Shown here: one piece after another, positions 11,341-24,160 of the stretch
Position numbering within the stretch: the stretch's first letter is position 1
Layout of the letters: each line of letters opens with the position of its first letter
NCBI GenBank assembly: GCA_942159475.1
Contig: OW804095.1
Location: 53,472,773 to 53,536,772 of the forward strand
From: Sthenelais limicola
Taxonomy: Eukaryota; Annelida; Polychaeta; Phyllodocida; Sigalionidae
Length of the DNA: 64,000 nt
Direction of reading: 5' to 3'
The notes under the pieces: generated by a model
Databases searched by the model: none
Seen by the model: the letters and a program-made list of their open reading frames with translations, nothing else
Told to the model about the DNA's origin: nothing
Position numbers and translations under genes: made by a program

Positions 11341-12128
11341 CCTCTGCGAACACAACCGTGAAATTTATCTCACCATAAAACTGATATTGTGAAGCGCTAA
11401 AAGAATGAAGTGGTCATTCAGTGCAAGTAGGAAATAATCTGATTCTCTATTTCCAAATAAATAAATTTCAGAAGAGGATGTGGCAGACAACTGAAATCCT
11501 AATTTGTATAGAGGGCCCACCTTAAATACTTTCATTTAATTTAATATTAGACCAGTGTTCACAGATTTTACTTCACCCCGTACCGAATATTTTGTTCTAT
11601 TTTATTTAAATCATTTCCAACAATTGTTGAGGCTAAAGAGAATCCCCAGAAAATACTGATCCGACTGGTTTTAGTTAAGCCTTTTATTTGTGTTACTTAA
11701 CCCCACACGTTTCGACTTCTAAACCTAAAACTGGACACTACAGCAACTGATAGAATCAGGTGGTTTTTGTCATCCTCTTGCATTACCCTCCGCCTCCCTT
11801 TCTTTCCCCAGACTAGTTGTTGATTTATGCTGTCTGGTGGGAAAGAATTCGTGGAGATAATATTTTGCAGGTCTGGAAAATATTTGACCGAATTTGCGCC
11901 ACTTTAGCCCCCGCTTTAGCCCATGAAAGTTTTTATCTGCACGGTATTTAAAAGAAAATATGTTGTATGTTCCACACGGTCCAAAAACTTACAATAAATG
12001 GGAGAAAAGTTATGAAATAATTATCCAACCAATGTTATCCTTCATACTAATATACGTCTGTAATGTATGGTGGTATTTTTCATCTTCCAACCCATCCAAT
12101 AAATAATTATTTACTGATTTTTTTTCAG
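11341..12128. other. non-coding stretch
   Basis: No repeat, RNA gene or domain was recognised. It ends in a polypyrimidine tract and AG that form the acceptor of the candidate exon at 12129. Confidence 0.4.
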
Positions 12129-12294
12129 ATTCATCCTGCTCCAAAATGCCACTGAAAGAGCAAATTTTGAACAAGGATATGCTGCCATGTTTGCAGGGAG
12201 AAAGGGACAGAGTACTCTGGGGAATCCTTTGTTCATATTCCTCTCAAATAGAAATAGATTTACTGGATTGGTGGAACGTACAACACAAAAGTAA
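12129..12294 (+). CDS. candidate terminal exon of an unrecognised gene
   Basis: A strong acceptor (gattttttttcag) ends at 12128. After one base the frame reads FILLQNATERANFEQGYAAM, then FAGRKGQSTLGNPLFIFLSN, then RNRFTGLVERTTQK and TAA at 12292-12294. A canonical AATAAA follows at 12342-12347. Base composition differs from the surrounding AT-rich DNA. No upstream exon could be linked, and the family is not recognised. It may be a real last exon whose other exons are cryptic, or a relic. Confidence 0.4.
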
Positions 12295-14869
12295 ATGGCA
12301 TCTGTTGTATTGATTCAATTTGGATAATTTTGTGTGCAGTCAATAAATATGATTTAGAAATAAAGACTTTTGATCTTATTTCAATCCATTCTATTGTTAT
12401 TGCACTTTCAATTCAATCCAATTTCATATACTGAAATCGGGAACGTACACCATGAAACTATATAACTTAAGTCAGATCAGAGATGCTGGACTTGGAATAT
12501 ACCATAACAGCAATATGTTTGTACATTGCTTCCTTAGAGGAAATGTTTTAGAGGCACAATAAGCACACAATTACTAATTGTATGTGAATCAGAGAGATAC
12601 TAATTTCAAATTGATTGATCTTAATTTCACATCTCTAACTTCGATCATTCCCTGTAATTCAATGCCGTAATAGAAACAGTGGGTATAAGGAATATAAATT
12701 ATATTCCATTTGTTTAAATTCGTCTCACATTTATATTGATATGTTGTACTTATAAGCAAATATAAGTTGGTTATCTGAAAATCTTATTTGACAAAGAGCT
12801 GAATTATAAAGTACGGGTACTTTTTATGTTACAAGTATGTTCCACAAACATAAGTTATTTTTACTGGAATGTATACAAAACCCCCAATATTCAGAGAAAG
12901 TGGGTTGAATTGACATTTCCTGACAGCTGAAATGTTGCCTTATGTGAATACAGGGTCAGAAACATAATTTATCTAAAAAGCGTTCTTCCCAGGCCTTGTG
13001 AAAGCGGTGGAAACATTATGCTAGTGTTATATCCTCTTGTGAATAAAAGCACTCTGATTATATCATAGATACATATAGACCCATGGGCATTCATATAGGG
13101 ACACTTAGCCGAACCATGGCCGAACCATCAACCCTATACCTTGCTACTATGTACGCGTGAATAGTCACTTGAATGGGTTAAGCTAATGTACAGCTAGGGG
13201 ACGCGGAGACAGATATTTATGAGATATATAAAATTGGAGTATAATTATATCGATAATTTAAAACTACATTACCAGAAAATTTTCAACAAATCTAGTCTAT
13301 CCATCCCCATCTTAAAGTCACCAAGCAAGAATATTAAGGAATTTGGGCCCGTTATTCTTGGTAGAAAAAACAAATCATTTCTCAAATCATTCATTTCGGT
13401 AACCCCTCGAAATACCACTTTTCTTCAATCTGACTCTCTAACATCAGAATTCTTTTTAAACTTTGAGAATCGTCAATAGAATTGAAATTGTTAGGGTGGC
13501 ACTGGGTAGTTAGGTATGTGAAGAGGCCAAAACGCTGACAGCAAGATCATTTTTTTAGTAATGACGAAACAGTTTTTCACCACAGAATATTATATAGATT
13601 TTTATTTCTTTAGCACAAGTACATAGAAATAAGGTTCACTGTATCTACGTCATGCAGGTATTCCTACAGGACCATACAATACACACTGGACATTACAAAC
13701 AGGAAAAATAACAGGTACATAATAGTGGAGAAATCTAACACTTCTCAGGTTATTCCATATTAACTGGGGTAATAATTAACATGATAGTGATCATGGCGAG
13801 CCGCCTTATATGCGGTAGGTTCATATAGTTACAATAATGGCAACATAAGGGCTATACGGTAGTTAGGATATATCAAGCTGTCTTGCGCCCCATCCTAGAT
13901 ATTATTAAGTGATATCATACACAAAGTAGCACCAGAAACATTAATTATTAAAAAAAACTTCAAGTCATCCAAAACTCTGCAGTTCGCATAGATTTCAACT
14001 TACCTAAAATAACCAACGTCGATACAATTCAAAGAAAGTTAAAATTAGCACCTTTGTGGCCACTTATCTAGATCTCAACTTCGACAGTGATTTTAGCTTA
14101 GCTCTTACATGGTTTAGTTTCGAATTTTGAGGTGGTTTGAAAGACATAATAACGCCATTTCCTCATCCGAACCTTTAGTTTCACCAACATTGGTGGGGAA
14201 AGAAAGGAGATGCGACTTAGGGACTGTTCATTATTCCAAGCATGTATGTAAGCATTTGTGTGTGTTTGGAGGCGGGGGGTTGATTTTTAAAAAAAATGAG
14301 CCAAATTTTATTATACCCCCTTGAAGTCTTGAGCATAATAGCCAGACAGTACATTTACATGTCACGTCTTCATTCTTACACGCCGTTAGAAATATTTTCC
14401 CACGCCGTCGCCATCACGTGGCCGCTTAAAGAACCAACTTTAATCATCATAACCGACCCTTGATGGTAGGGATCCATCTGAAAAAAAATGTGTCCAGGCC
14501 GTGAAATGCGGAGAATGTTCCTAGGTTGCCATTAGTAATCACATAGCCATTTGGAGACATAATTTGCATTTTAAGGAGCACAATTATCAGTTATTGATAT
14601 AAAAATCCCACTAACCTGAAAACAAAATAGCCAAATGTGTGTTTCCTGGAACTGCTTATTAATTTTCCAAAGAAAAATAATAAAAGTAGCTGAGGTGCAG
14701 ACCACACCCCTACTACTTAACATAGTGACATGTCAAATAAAAGCGAAGTCCCTATAAGTGAGGGATACAATCTTTAGCAGCTGTCTCTCTCTTCGTAATC
14801 CGGAAAACGAGCAATACATTTTCATTTTATTCTAAAACTTCTTGCCAACTTTTGCCAAAACAGCTGGAT
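12295..14869. other. intergenic, no supported gene
   Basis: AT-rich DNA with only short open frames (for example 13219-13479 plus and 14127-14324 plus), which lack domains, splice support or bias. No repeats of note were seen. Confidence 0.5.
14826..14831 (-). terminator. poly(A) signal of the candidate minus-strand exon
   Basis: AATAAA on the minus strand, about 40 bases after the TGA of the candidate exon at 14870-14963. Confidence 0.35.
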
Positions 14870-14963
14870 TCACGACGTATCTTCCAAGTCGTTGATCATA
14901 GACCTCCAAACTTCGGCTTTAGATTTGTTTTTCCTCAGTACAGCTTCATTGTATTCAATGGCC
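14870..14963 (-). CDS. candidate terminal exon, minus strand
   Basis: On the minus strand, an acceptor (gaggcttttag) leads to a frame reading AIEYNEAVLRKNKSKAEVWR and then SMINDLEDTS with a TGA at 14870-14872. An AATAAA lies 40 bases later. The charged, helical composition looks protein-like, but no family is recognised and no upstream exon was found between 14964 and 17000. Confidence 0.28.
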
Positions 14964-17204
14964 CTAAAAGCCTCACTTTGGCTTCATTAATAAAGGCATT
15001 GAAGATGATATCATTTTCATTATAAATAAGCTGGCGATGAATATAGCTCTTTGCCACTTTGAGTAGCCATCCATAAGATTCACATGTGAAAACAAAAATA
15101 ATCATAAACTGAGCATGTGGAGTTCTTGAAAACAAACGCATATACTTCGATGTATATAAGGAGGTATTGCTTTGCCGTTTACAAAGAAACCCAAAACAAA
15201 CAATAATAGTAAGCAGTTAGTACTATAGTCCAAATACGCGACACAGTATTCCCAATTGAAACCTTATGTAGCAAGATACGTCCATTCCAACCGAAAACTG
15301 GTTACCCGACTGCAAAGATTAACCTCAAAATCGTAGCCGTGAATAAAACCATTGAAAGAAAATATATGAAAGAATGTGAAATATACCACTATAAATTACA
15401 TATAGATACGGTAGAAATAAAGGTACAAATGTATGGAAAATATTTTGGGAACTCGAAAACTAGCACTACTCACTACCTCTGCCGGTCTTTATCAGACGCT
15501 CTTTGCACAACTAATGTATATTTACTTTTATTACTTTATTACATTATGTAACTACTCGACTCACTTAGATATGGCTAAAAATGCTACACGATAGAATTAC
15601 ATCCTGAATTGTCGAGCGGAAGTTCTTCGTGACTTTCTAATTAAGCCGAAGCCTCGAACATAATATTTGTATCTAAAAAAAGAAGTAGCGTTTGACGATT
15701 TTGTGGTATTATTCATGCAATATGAATGCAAGTGCCCCGGTGCCGTGTGAGTAGTCCTGTTTGTTCTTTCAAATGCGACACATCAGATAAGAGATGAGTG
15801 ACCCTCTGTTGCTATCTGAATTGCATAATATAAGGTCGATTCTCACGAAACATCGACATAGTGTTTTATAACTTTTTTTGCCATATTTGCGATATGCTCA
15901 ATTCAATGTTTGTTATTGTTTAATAATACTGAACATTTATAACAAACAAAAGAAACCACTGAAACCAGACTCACTGTCAATTATATACTGAGGGAACAGA
16001 TGGTTGAACAAACTCACACTTGGTGTAGATTTGTGAAACAGGGCGTTATCATCAAAACTGTGTATAGGACCAAATATTTTTAAGGTTCGTATATATATGC
16101 TTATTATTACAGGTATGTGCAATAGCCTACATGTAGTTCTAACATGAAATAAGAAATGAATTTGAATAATATCTATTCTTCTGTCACCGTTAAACCACAA
16201 TAAGAATCCTGACGAGAACTACTGTTTGGATTCATTTCAAATAAACATAAGACTGTTCAAGAATGACAGTTTTGTGACCATAACGGTTTTAAAATTGTAA
16301 ATCTTACAACTTGTATTTCCCCGAAAGATATTGGAGAAATCTATAGCAAGCAACAATAACAACGAAAGATAAAATATTGCAGAAAAGCTCATAGAACATT
16401 ATGGTCGACGTTTCATGGGAATCGACCATATAGACATTGATTCTGAATGGGGAATATGACAGTTCATAGCCTCGCATTTATCTATATGAACAACAAAGCT
16501 ATGTGCATATATTTACATCAATGGCTCGCTCAGCATTTCATTTTCTTCGATTCTCAGGTAAATATTACAATACTTTCTCTTCTATATAACTTATAAGGGA
16601 GCAGTAAATGAGTTCGTACCACACCACTATCCCTCAGTGTCAAGTTTGATTTGTCACGTTGATGTGATGCGTTACAGAAAAAATGAGTCACACGTACGTT
16701 GCAAAATGTATATTTGATAAGTGTTTTATTCACAAGAACTCTTTGTAAGAATATTTTCATTCTTGGGCGTTTGGCGCTGTTAGCAGTACAGATCTATACA
16801 TGTATCAAATTTTAAGACTTGTATTGAATATTATCTAGATCATCTATGCATATCTGAGGTTATACTAAGGAGTATATTTAACTACTTTACTAGTAATTGA
16901 CCATAATGAAAATATCGCTTACTTTTTTTCCATGCATACACAAATATAGAAGTGCTCATTAGACGTCTTAATATTTACCATAATTGGAATCCGCTTGATC
17001 TCATATTTTCAAATATGATGATGTCTCACAATTTGTTTGCGACTTATGACGCATTACAGTCTGTAACAAATCACATAATATTTGAAATTGCGTAGGCACA
17101 TCTCCTTCTCGAAGCGTTAATATTCCGCAGAATCCCCTAATTGGCCATAACTTTACGAATAAATTGATTTGGATTACAATCACACAGACTGTGGTGGAAA
17201 GGAT
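14964..17204. other. intergenic, no supported gene
   Basis: No domain or repeat was recognised on either strand. Minus-strand ORFs at 14935-15141, 15937-16200, 16554-16760 and 17001-17270 look random. Confidence 0.45.
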
Positions 17205-20200
17205 ATGACATGGAAGGAAGTGACAGCATGGGCACTTTACGTCATAGCATTGTCCGTCACGTTTGCTCACCTCATCTGGTTACTTGTTGTTCACCTCGCC
17301 ATTTTAGAAGTAAGCCTTTAAATCAACTCTAATAAAAATCGGTTTCGTTTAACATGACTTTTAAGCAAGAATTTAGTCAAAGGGAATGATTTATTCACAT
17401 GTAACAAACGGGGGATATTCGAGTACTTCATACAGGACATTATATATAGAACTAATTATGGTTTCGCAGGGACTTTCGAAGAGAAATCGAACAGATACTC
17501 ATTGAGTTTGACTCCATTTCTGCTTTGTTGGTTTAAAGTTTATTCAGTTACATAAATACTACCGTATATGCAATTCTTAGCTTGAATGAAGCTAATTGAC
17601 ATACTTATATAAAATAACAAAAGGCCCAATTTATATTCAAAATACATGATGTTACAACATTAGACATAGATATAACCCATTTTTAAATAGAAATAATACT
17701 CACCCATTATTTAATAGAAATAATACTCAGCTTAGTTAATGTGTGATCTTCATTAATCGATATGATTGATTTAGGTTTAGAAAAAAAGAGACATATCACT
17801 CCTATCCTAGATTTGTTTTGGTTATGGAAATACTCATATCAGGGTAACTGATAATCTATTTTGAGATTTCTGGTGTTCCTTTTTATAGCGTCATGCCTAA
17901 AATATTGTCCTTGAAATGATTACATGTATTAAAGTAATATCAATGAATTTACTGACTTATGGTGTGTACAAATGGGATGTTTTGTTATAAGGTGGGAAAA
18001 TAAAATAAACAAAATTCCGATTCCCAGGAAGTAGATAGTGTATTATCTGTATGTAACTGCCGTGATCAAATGTCATACCTAAAGAAAAAAAGAACGTTGC
18101 AAAAACAAACAAAAAATGTGTTACCCAAAAACTGATTAAAACTATTTTTCACAACTAAGGAATTTAACTACGAGCCCCTCAATCTCGGTTATCTTCACGC
18201 CATACCAACCTACATGCCTGTGATAAGTTTTCTTCTCGGATTTCTGATTTTGATATGCATGCAGCTTATCAAGAGGGAGCCAACCCCTCATTCTATAATC
18301 TGGCCTGGTGTTGGGGCCGGCCTCGTTGCAGCTGGGTGAGAAATGAAATATTGCTAAAGTTTTTAGTCGTATCAAATATTTTGTGCAACCTACCGCATTT
18401 TCAATTCACCCTTTAATTTCAACTTGAATATTCTGTATCGATTATTTGGGAGTGTATGAAACGAATTAGAGATAGTCTCAAATTTGAAACACTGTTCTAC
18501 TACACTGTTCTAAAAGCTGTAAGCGCTTGCAGAGATGCACCCTTAATTCATAATTATCCAATACACATTTTTACAATTCAATACAAGGAACAATGTACCG
18601 CAGTCCCTTCTTGCTTGTAATGGCTTCCATTCTCCTTCGTTCAAAGGATAACAAGTCTGCTGATATACCCAGTGCAAGTCATTACCTACCTATTTATAGA
18701 CGTGTTTCTTTACCTCCAAACACTTCCTTCTGATGTCATTTGCTGGTGCTGGCAGGAAAAGTCCCTCTTCTTACTGGGCAGCTCCGACGGCTTTCTCTGT
18801 GATTGTTATATTCCCTTTCACGGTTTTGTCAAATTCCCCACACATAACACCAGCCTAGTTGACAGGTAATTGAAAGCATGGAATATTTTAAGTATACACA
18901 CAGTTCATCCATGAACTCTTTTTTCCTGGTCGAGGAAATCTATAGGTTTTTGATAGAGCCAAGTATTCTTGGAGGAAACTTGGGACATAGAGTTAAATAG
19001 AGTTACATGTATACCTTAATTGTGTCATCATTATGAACTATTTTAACGAATAAATTGTATTAATTGATCATTATCGACCCTTTCATAAATTTATGCCAGA
19101 ATATGAGTATGTCTGTGAGAAACATCAAACCTAGGGTGCGAGGCATCTAACCCTCTCCACCGCTCCGGGAAAATATGCATGGATGGAATATAACTTTCTT
19201 GATTATCATTAATGCATTTTTTGCTTGGATAAAACAAAAAAGAACAGCAAAATTATTGCCATTGCCATTTCCTGAATATGTATGATGAAATTTGCTACTC
19301 ATGAGATACGTTTTGAAATCAATAAAGCTGTGATTTCCCATTTGCAGATCCTCACTATCCCAGATAGGCTATGAAACTACACGCGATGTGCGGCTATTTG
19401 ATGTGCCCAAGGAAAATGGGACGTGGACAGCGAATGGTGTCAATTATTGGTATACAGCCAATTTCAAAACTGTAAGCATTTCTCATCCTGGTTAGTGTAA
19501 TTTAAGTGACGGGGATAAATTGCACACGGGAATTTATAATTGATAAATGGGTGTGGAGGAGGGTCTAGGGTAATTTCTTATCATTTTTATCAATGAATGA
19601 TTTTATTTTTGTCTGGTAAAGTTGTGTTGACTACTCTGTTGTTCCTATAGCAACCTGTTTCTCTTACGGTAGTCATTTTCGTATTGTAACCTTGATTCTC
19701 TTTACTGTAGAGACTTGCTAATTATGATTCGTAATCGCGACTTTGGCATGCAATAGTAACAAGAACGAGCTTGTAAGCTGATAGATAATTTCTGCTGTTA
19801 TTAATATAGTCCCGAAATCAGGATTAGCTCTTTATAGCAACGTTATCTTCATAAAACCGATTGATATTCCAAACAGGATATTCTATCGATAGACTATTCA
19901 CCAAGGATAATAACTATAGCCCGAATCATTATTTATAAGTTAGGTCCATTATCATTATGTTTCCACACTTCCCTCAAATTGTACCCTGATATCTTCATAT
20001 TTTTTTATACGAGTTCTGTAAATGGAGAGAATGGAACGAGATGCTAGTGATTGAATATTTATAGGATCGATTGCTACGCAAACTCGTCCAATAAATATTC
20101 AACTACTAGTACCGAGTTCCTATTTATTATATTCCCCTAGCATAGACAACTATTGATACATAAACCATTCTTTTGGGTATTGAATCGTCATAAAGAATCT

Positions 20201-22109
20201 AAATGCTAAAAGAAAACCCAATTCGAATTTTTATTGTACACTTACGATAAAAGTATTTTTTATTGCACCCCACTTATCGCACCTCTCAAACGGAATGCGC
20301 ATAATAAATGGTTGGCACAACCGTTACTTCTGAGAAATTATGTTCATGGCAACTGTTTTGAGATTGAAATTATGAAAAAATAAGGACCTTGTGGGAATCA
20401 AATTTTCCCATTTCATAAAAACTAAATGTCAGCATCTATTGATGTATGACACAAGTGATTCCAACTTCGTCACAAGGAATACAATTAAACTGTATGAATT
20501 GAAGGTCGAAATGGTACAAAATTTTTAAGTAGTAGTTGATATACTTACGCATTTTAATCTGGATTCTGTGAGGACGATGGCAGTCAAATAAGACCAGATG
20601 AGCCTTGATTAGTTATACTGTACCTTAACTGCCAAACTGAATCTTAAACTCTCCTCTGTCCTCCACCCTTAAATTTATACCCAACAATGGTCAAACCCCA
20701 CACGTGTTATGCTAAAAAAAACCTTTTGGTCAGTTGATAAATTGTGTGTAAATGAAAATAGGATGTGGGCTCGAGCTTAGATTTATCCCACATAATATTT
20801 GTTGATGGACACATTTTGTTAGTTAGGGAGAGGGCGGGTATTTTGACAGTAGGTCTATTAATTGTTTATTTAAGAATCGGGCTTCAATAATTCCTGTACG
20901 GTTCCTGTACGGTTATGTATATATGTATTATAATAACCTAGCTCGACATGGTCTCCTTGTAAGCACTTTTGCCTGAAAAAAAGATTGTTAAATAGTTGTC
21001 CATTGCTATTCAAATTCCTCTTTGTACTAATATAAATCAAATCCCACCCATTCATATCATTATTTTTTTTATAAACAAACTTTATTGCTCAAAATTTCCC
21101 AATAGTCTCATTTGCGAATATAAAGTTGATAAAGAAACTTAATTTTAACATTGATATTACCATCAAGCTACATTGCAATTACATTCCTTCAAGTTTAGCT
21201 TTAACATTAGGAAAGAGTGGGATTTGAGACAAATACTTTTTGTTTCAGTTAATCCTTCTGCTCCAATCATGCATAATTGTTACTATTGTGCGACTACCAA
21301 TCTACGTTTTCCTTCAACAAGTGAACTTCTTGGATATCCAAACCAAAACAAGTCACGACATTCATCAAAAGGCAGACGCAATTACCTCCAATGCAAGCAC
21401 ACGCCAGGGGGCATTCCAACGACTTGTAAGACTACATCTCCAACAGGTGCGACTTGAGCGTCAAATAGGAAAAGTCAAAAGACTTAACCTTCATCTAGTA
21501 ATCGAACTTTGTTATTTTAATTTTGTAGAGGGACTAGATGCATTTACGTTAGTTGAAGATATCATTCACTATGGAGACTACTTCAAGAACTATTACGAAT
21601 TCACTACGGTTGTCCTTACATTCGTATCCATCACTGTTTTTATTGTGACAACATCAAGCATATTTGCTGTATTCCCCGAAGGCCTTAACAAATATGGTAA
21701 ACACACAAAGTTATTTGTTGTCATATTAGGCAATTTGCCTTTCTTGGTAATCAGATGTTATCTCACTTACCTGGCTGGCGGATTACAAAACCCGGGGATG
21801 AGCAGCATTTTCCTCATGTTCGTAGTGAAGGAATGTCTTGTGCTCCTAATGGGAGTTGCGGAATTTGTCATGGAAATGTACGCTGATGATGGGGAAGAAA
21901 TACAACCACACGCAAGCCCACCCGGAAATCTAACCAAGAAACGGTTTGGTGCTGAAGGGGGAATGAGGAATATAGTAAGGAAGCTAACAAATTCTACCAG
22001 CCAGAACAGAGTAACTGAAAGACAGATCAATATGGAGAAAATTCAGGTTAAAGAGAATACAGAGGAGCCAGTGGGCATTGTTAACGAAGCTTTCAAGGAG
22101 TATTTCTGA
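17205..22109 (+). CDS. multi-pass membrane protein, TMEM26/TMEM236-like (tentative)
   Basis: Four exons fit in phase: 17205-17309, 18160-18335, 19348-19471 and 21249-22109, giving 421 aa. Exon 1 starts at the first ATG after an in-frame stop and encodes TM1 (WALYVIALSVTFAHLIWLLV). Exon 2 carries TM2 (IPTYMPVISFLLGFLILICM) and a hydrophobic WPGVGAGLVAAG. Exon 3 is a short non-cytoplasmic-looking loop with an NGT glycosylation sequon. Exon 4 holds four further hydrophobic segments (LILLLQSCIIVTIVRLPIYV; ELCYFNFVEGLD; VVLTFVSITVFIVTTSSIF; LFVVILGNLPFLVIRCYLTY then SSIFLMFVVKECLVLLMGVA) and a charged cytosolic tail. The GNLPFLVIR...KECLVLL pattern recalls the LPF..R...KN.LV end of TMEM26 and TMEM236. 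That similarity is weak and made from memory. Splice sites are consensus, though the acceptor at 18159 is poor. Function is unknown. Confidence 0.62.
19918..20022 (+). repeat. dispersed repeat, copy 1 (intron of membrane gene)
   Basis: tatagcccga followed by ttaggtccattatcattatg, tttcca, ctcaaattgtaccctgata and a gagttctgtaaatg block matches 56572-56672 in the same orientation with scattered substitutions. Confidence 0.7.
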
Positions 22110-23887
22110 TATTTTAGAGCTAGTACTCTCTTAGCCAGAAAAGCATATTGTTTACCATGATCCGCGTGGTGATCCCACCCATGTCATCTTCAACCTCATT
22201 ATTTATAAGATACTTCAATGTACAGATTTAATTGAGAACAATTTAGCTCTGGACAAAATTAATCTAGGTTCAGTTACTCTCAATAACAAGTAACAGCAAC
22301 TGCTACCGCTAACAGTGTTTCAGATTAGTGGTTAGCGTTAAAAGGCGGATTCCATTGGCATGTTAATTCTCCCATTACTTTAGAAGTGGGAGCAAGTAGC
22401 GAGAGTGGTCATGCTTCAATCTAACATGTTTGATTTGAAATAACTATCTCCTGTTACTTGCTCCAGCTTCAAAAGTTCTGGGACTAATGAAACGGGAGAA
22501 GCCACCCTTAACAGTTATACTTTATCTCAATTGCGTTTCCCCACCGGAAAGGAAGCAGTATGCTTGGTCTCTGTTATCAGTAATACTTGTTTTGGTATAG
22601 AGTGGAGCCTCTCTATTGAGACCACCCTTGGGACTGAACAATTTGTGGTCTCATAGTGAGGTGGTCTCATTAGGGGGGCTAATCTAATAAGAGGAAAGCA
22701 ATTCAGGGCTGAGAGAAACTGGTCTTGTTAACAGCTGTACCTGTTCACCATGTGTTTTATATATTTAGTTATATATATATTCTATGTTTTAACGTGAATG
22801 TATGTCGTAATAACATGCACATCTAATCTGCTTAGAACCAAAGAATCTGTTTCAACATTTCATATAGCTACATGTGAATATAATTTAATCAAAGATTAAT
22901 TAGTAGAACCTACTTAATTCACAATGTTCGGCGACGTAGATTTGTGAGTATTGGAGGCAGACAGCCGCTGGTGGTTGGTGAACTTTATACAGATTTTACA
23001 CCTGCTTTTTCTTCCGTTTATACCAGACCATAACTTAATCTACTCATATCGACAGCATAAAAAGGCCTAGTCCAATAAGCTGATTCTCACAGAATATAGT
23101 GGAAATGAGTCCTCTGCGGCGCAAAATCGCATGAGAATCGGTTTAGTGGACTAGGACCTTACCACATAATACCATCATGCCACCTAATACAGCAAACAAT
23201 AGTTTGGTTGATTCTTCTTAGGGGTCATGTATATTATTTATTGCTATTGTCTCAGAACATACGTTAGATTGATAACAATATGTTATGCCTGACACTAGCC
23301 CTATCCCCATATCGAATATGAGTTTTGTGTCATGAGAAAGCTAAGGCAGGAGGAAAGCAATTGTTCGTACTCAATTAAAAAATGTTATGTGCTACCCTTA
23401 AAATGGAAAACACCAATGAAATCTCATTTTTCAATATGATCATATAATATGAAAATATTTGTCCTAAAATCATTTATTTACTTAATATCTCACAAAATAT
23501 ATTTGGAAGCCCGCCATTTTCTTAATACTGGAGATACCATTCCCATTTTGTCAGAATATACCGAGCGCAGCTATAGTTATACATGTCCCTTGTAAACATA
23601 CACGAGTTTCAACAAAATTTAAATTAACCATATATCCACCACTGCTCTGAATATCTTAAACATTGTATATTTCATTTGCTTCTCTGTATTTTTTTATGTA
23701 GATACTTCTCAAGTTCTGAATGTGCTCAATGTGAATAAAACCGTATGGCTTCTTCTCCTTAAAATCATTGACTGGGATACAGTTAACATTCTCCACGAGG
23801 AAACGCATTTAAGTCTTGGCACTTATTGGAAAATCTCCCCCATGTAAAATGTTTCACAATTAGCAAAATTTTCTAAATTACCCTAAT
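22110..23887. other. intergenic, no gene
   Basis: It is the 3' flank of the membrane protein gene. The stretch 22610-22690 has repeated gagaccacc/ggtggtctca blocks that read like a decayed dispersed repeat. Nothing else was recognised. Confidence 0.5.
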
Positions 23888-24160
23888 AGGTGGCCTCCAA
23901 TATCGGCAAGTAGCGTTACCAACAGAGCGGCCAATAATTGGCCGCTCTATTGGTAATGCTACTTGCCATAGTGGAGGAGGTGGTGCAAATGAGTGGCAAG
24001 TCTTTCGCCGCAACTTGCTGTCATTCGCCTGTATTGGCCACTACTTGCCACAGTGGAACAGCTCATTACCAATTGCGTCACCAATAGATTTTCTATTGGC
24101 CGCTACTTGCCGGTCATTTGTTAACAATCTATTGGCCGCTACTTGCCGATAGGAGGCTAT
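23888..24160. mobile_element. MITE with 24-bp-class terminal inverted repeats
   Basis: The left end reads ggcctccaatatcggcaagt followed by agcg. The right end, reversed, reads agcctcctatcggcaagtag. The interior has about seven copies of the core ctacttgcc or its complement. These include a near-perfect hairpin at 23909-23971, with arms ggcaagtagcgttaccaa and ttggtaatgctacttgcc around a ggccaataattggcc centre. It has no coding capacity. The transposase superfamily is unknown. Confidence 0.8.

Noticed and set aside
18672..18866. Possible extra exon of the membrane protein gene (EKSLFLLGSSDGFLCDCYIP)
   Set aside because: Its donor phase fits, but no acceptor gives the phase required after exon 2, and the alternative frame hits a TAG. 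Exon 2 joins 19348 directly in phase.
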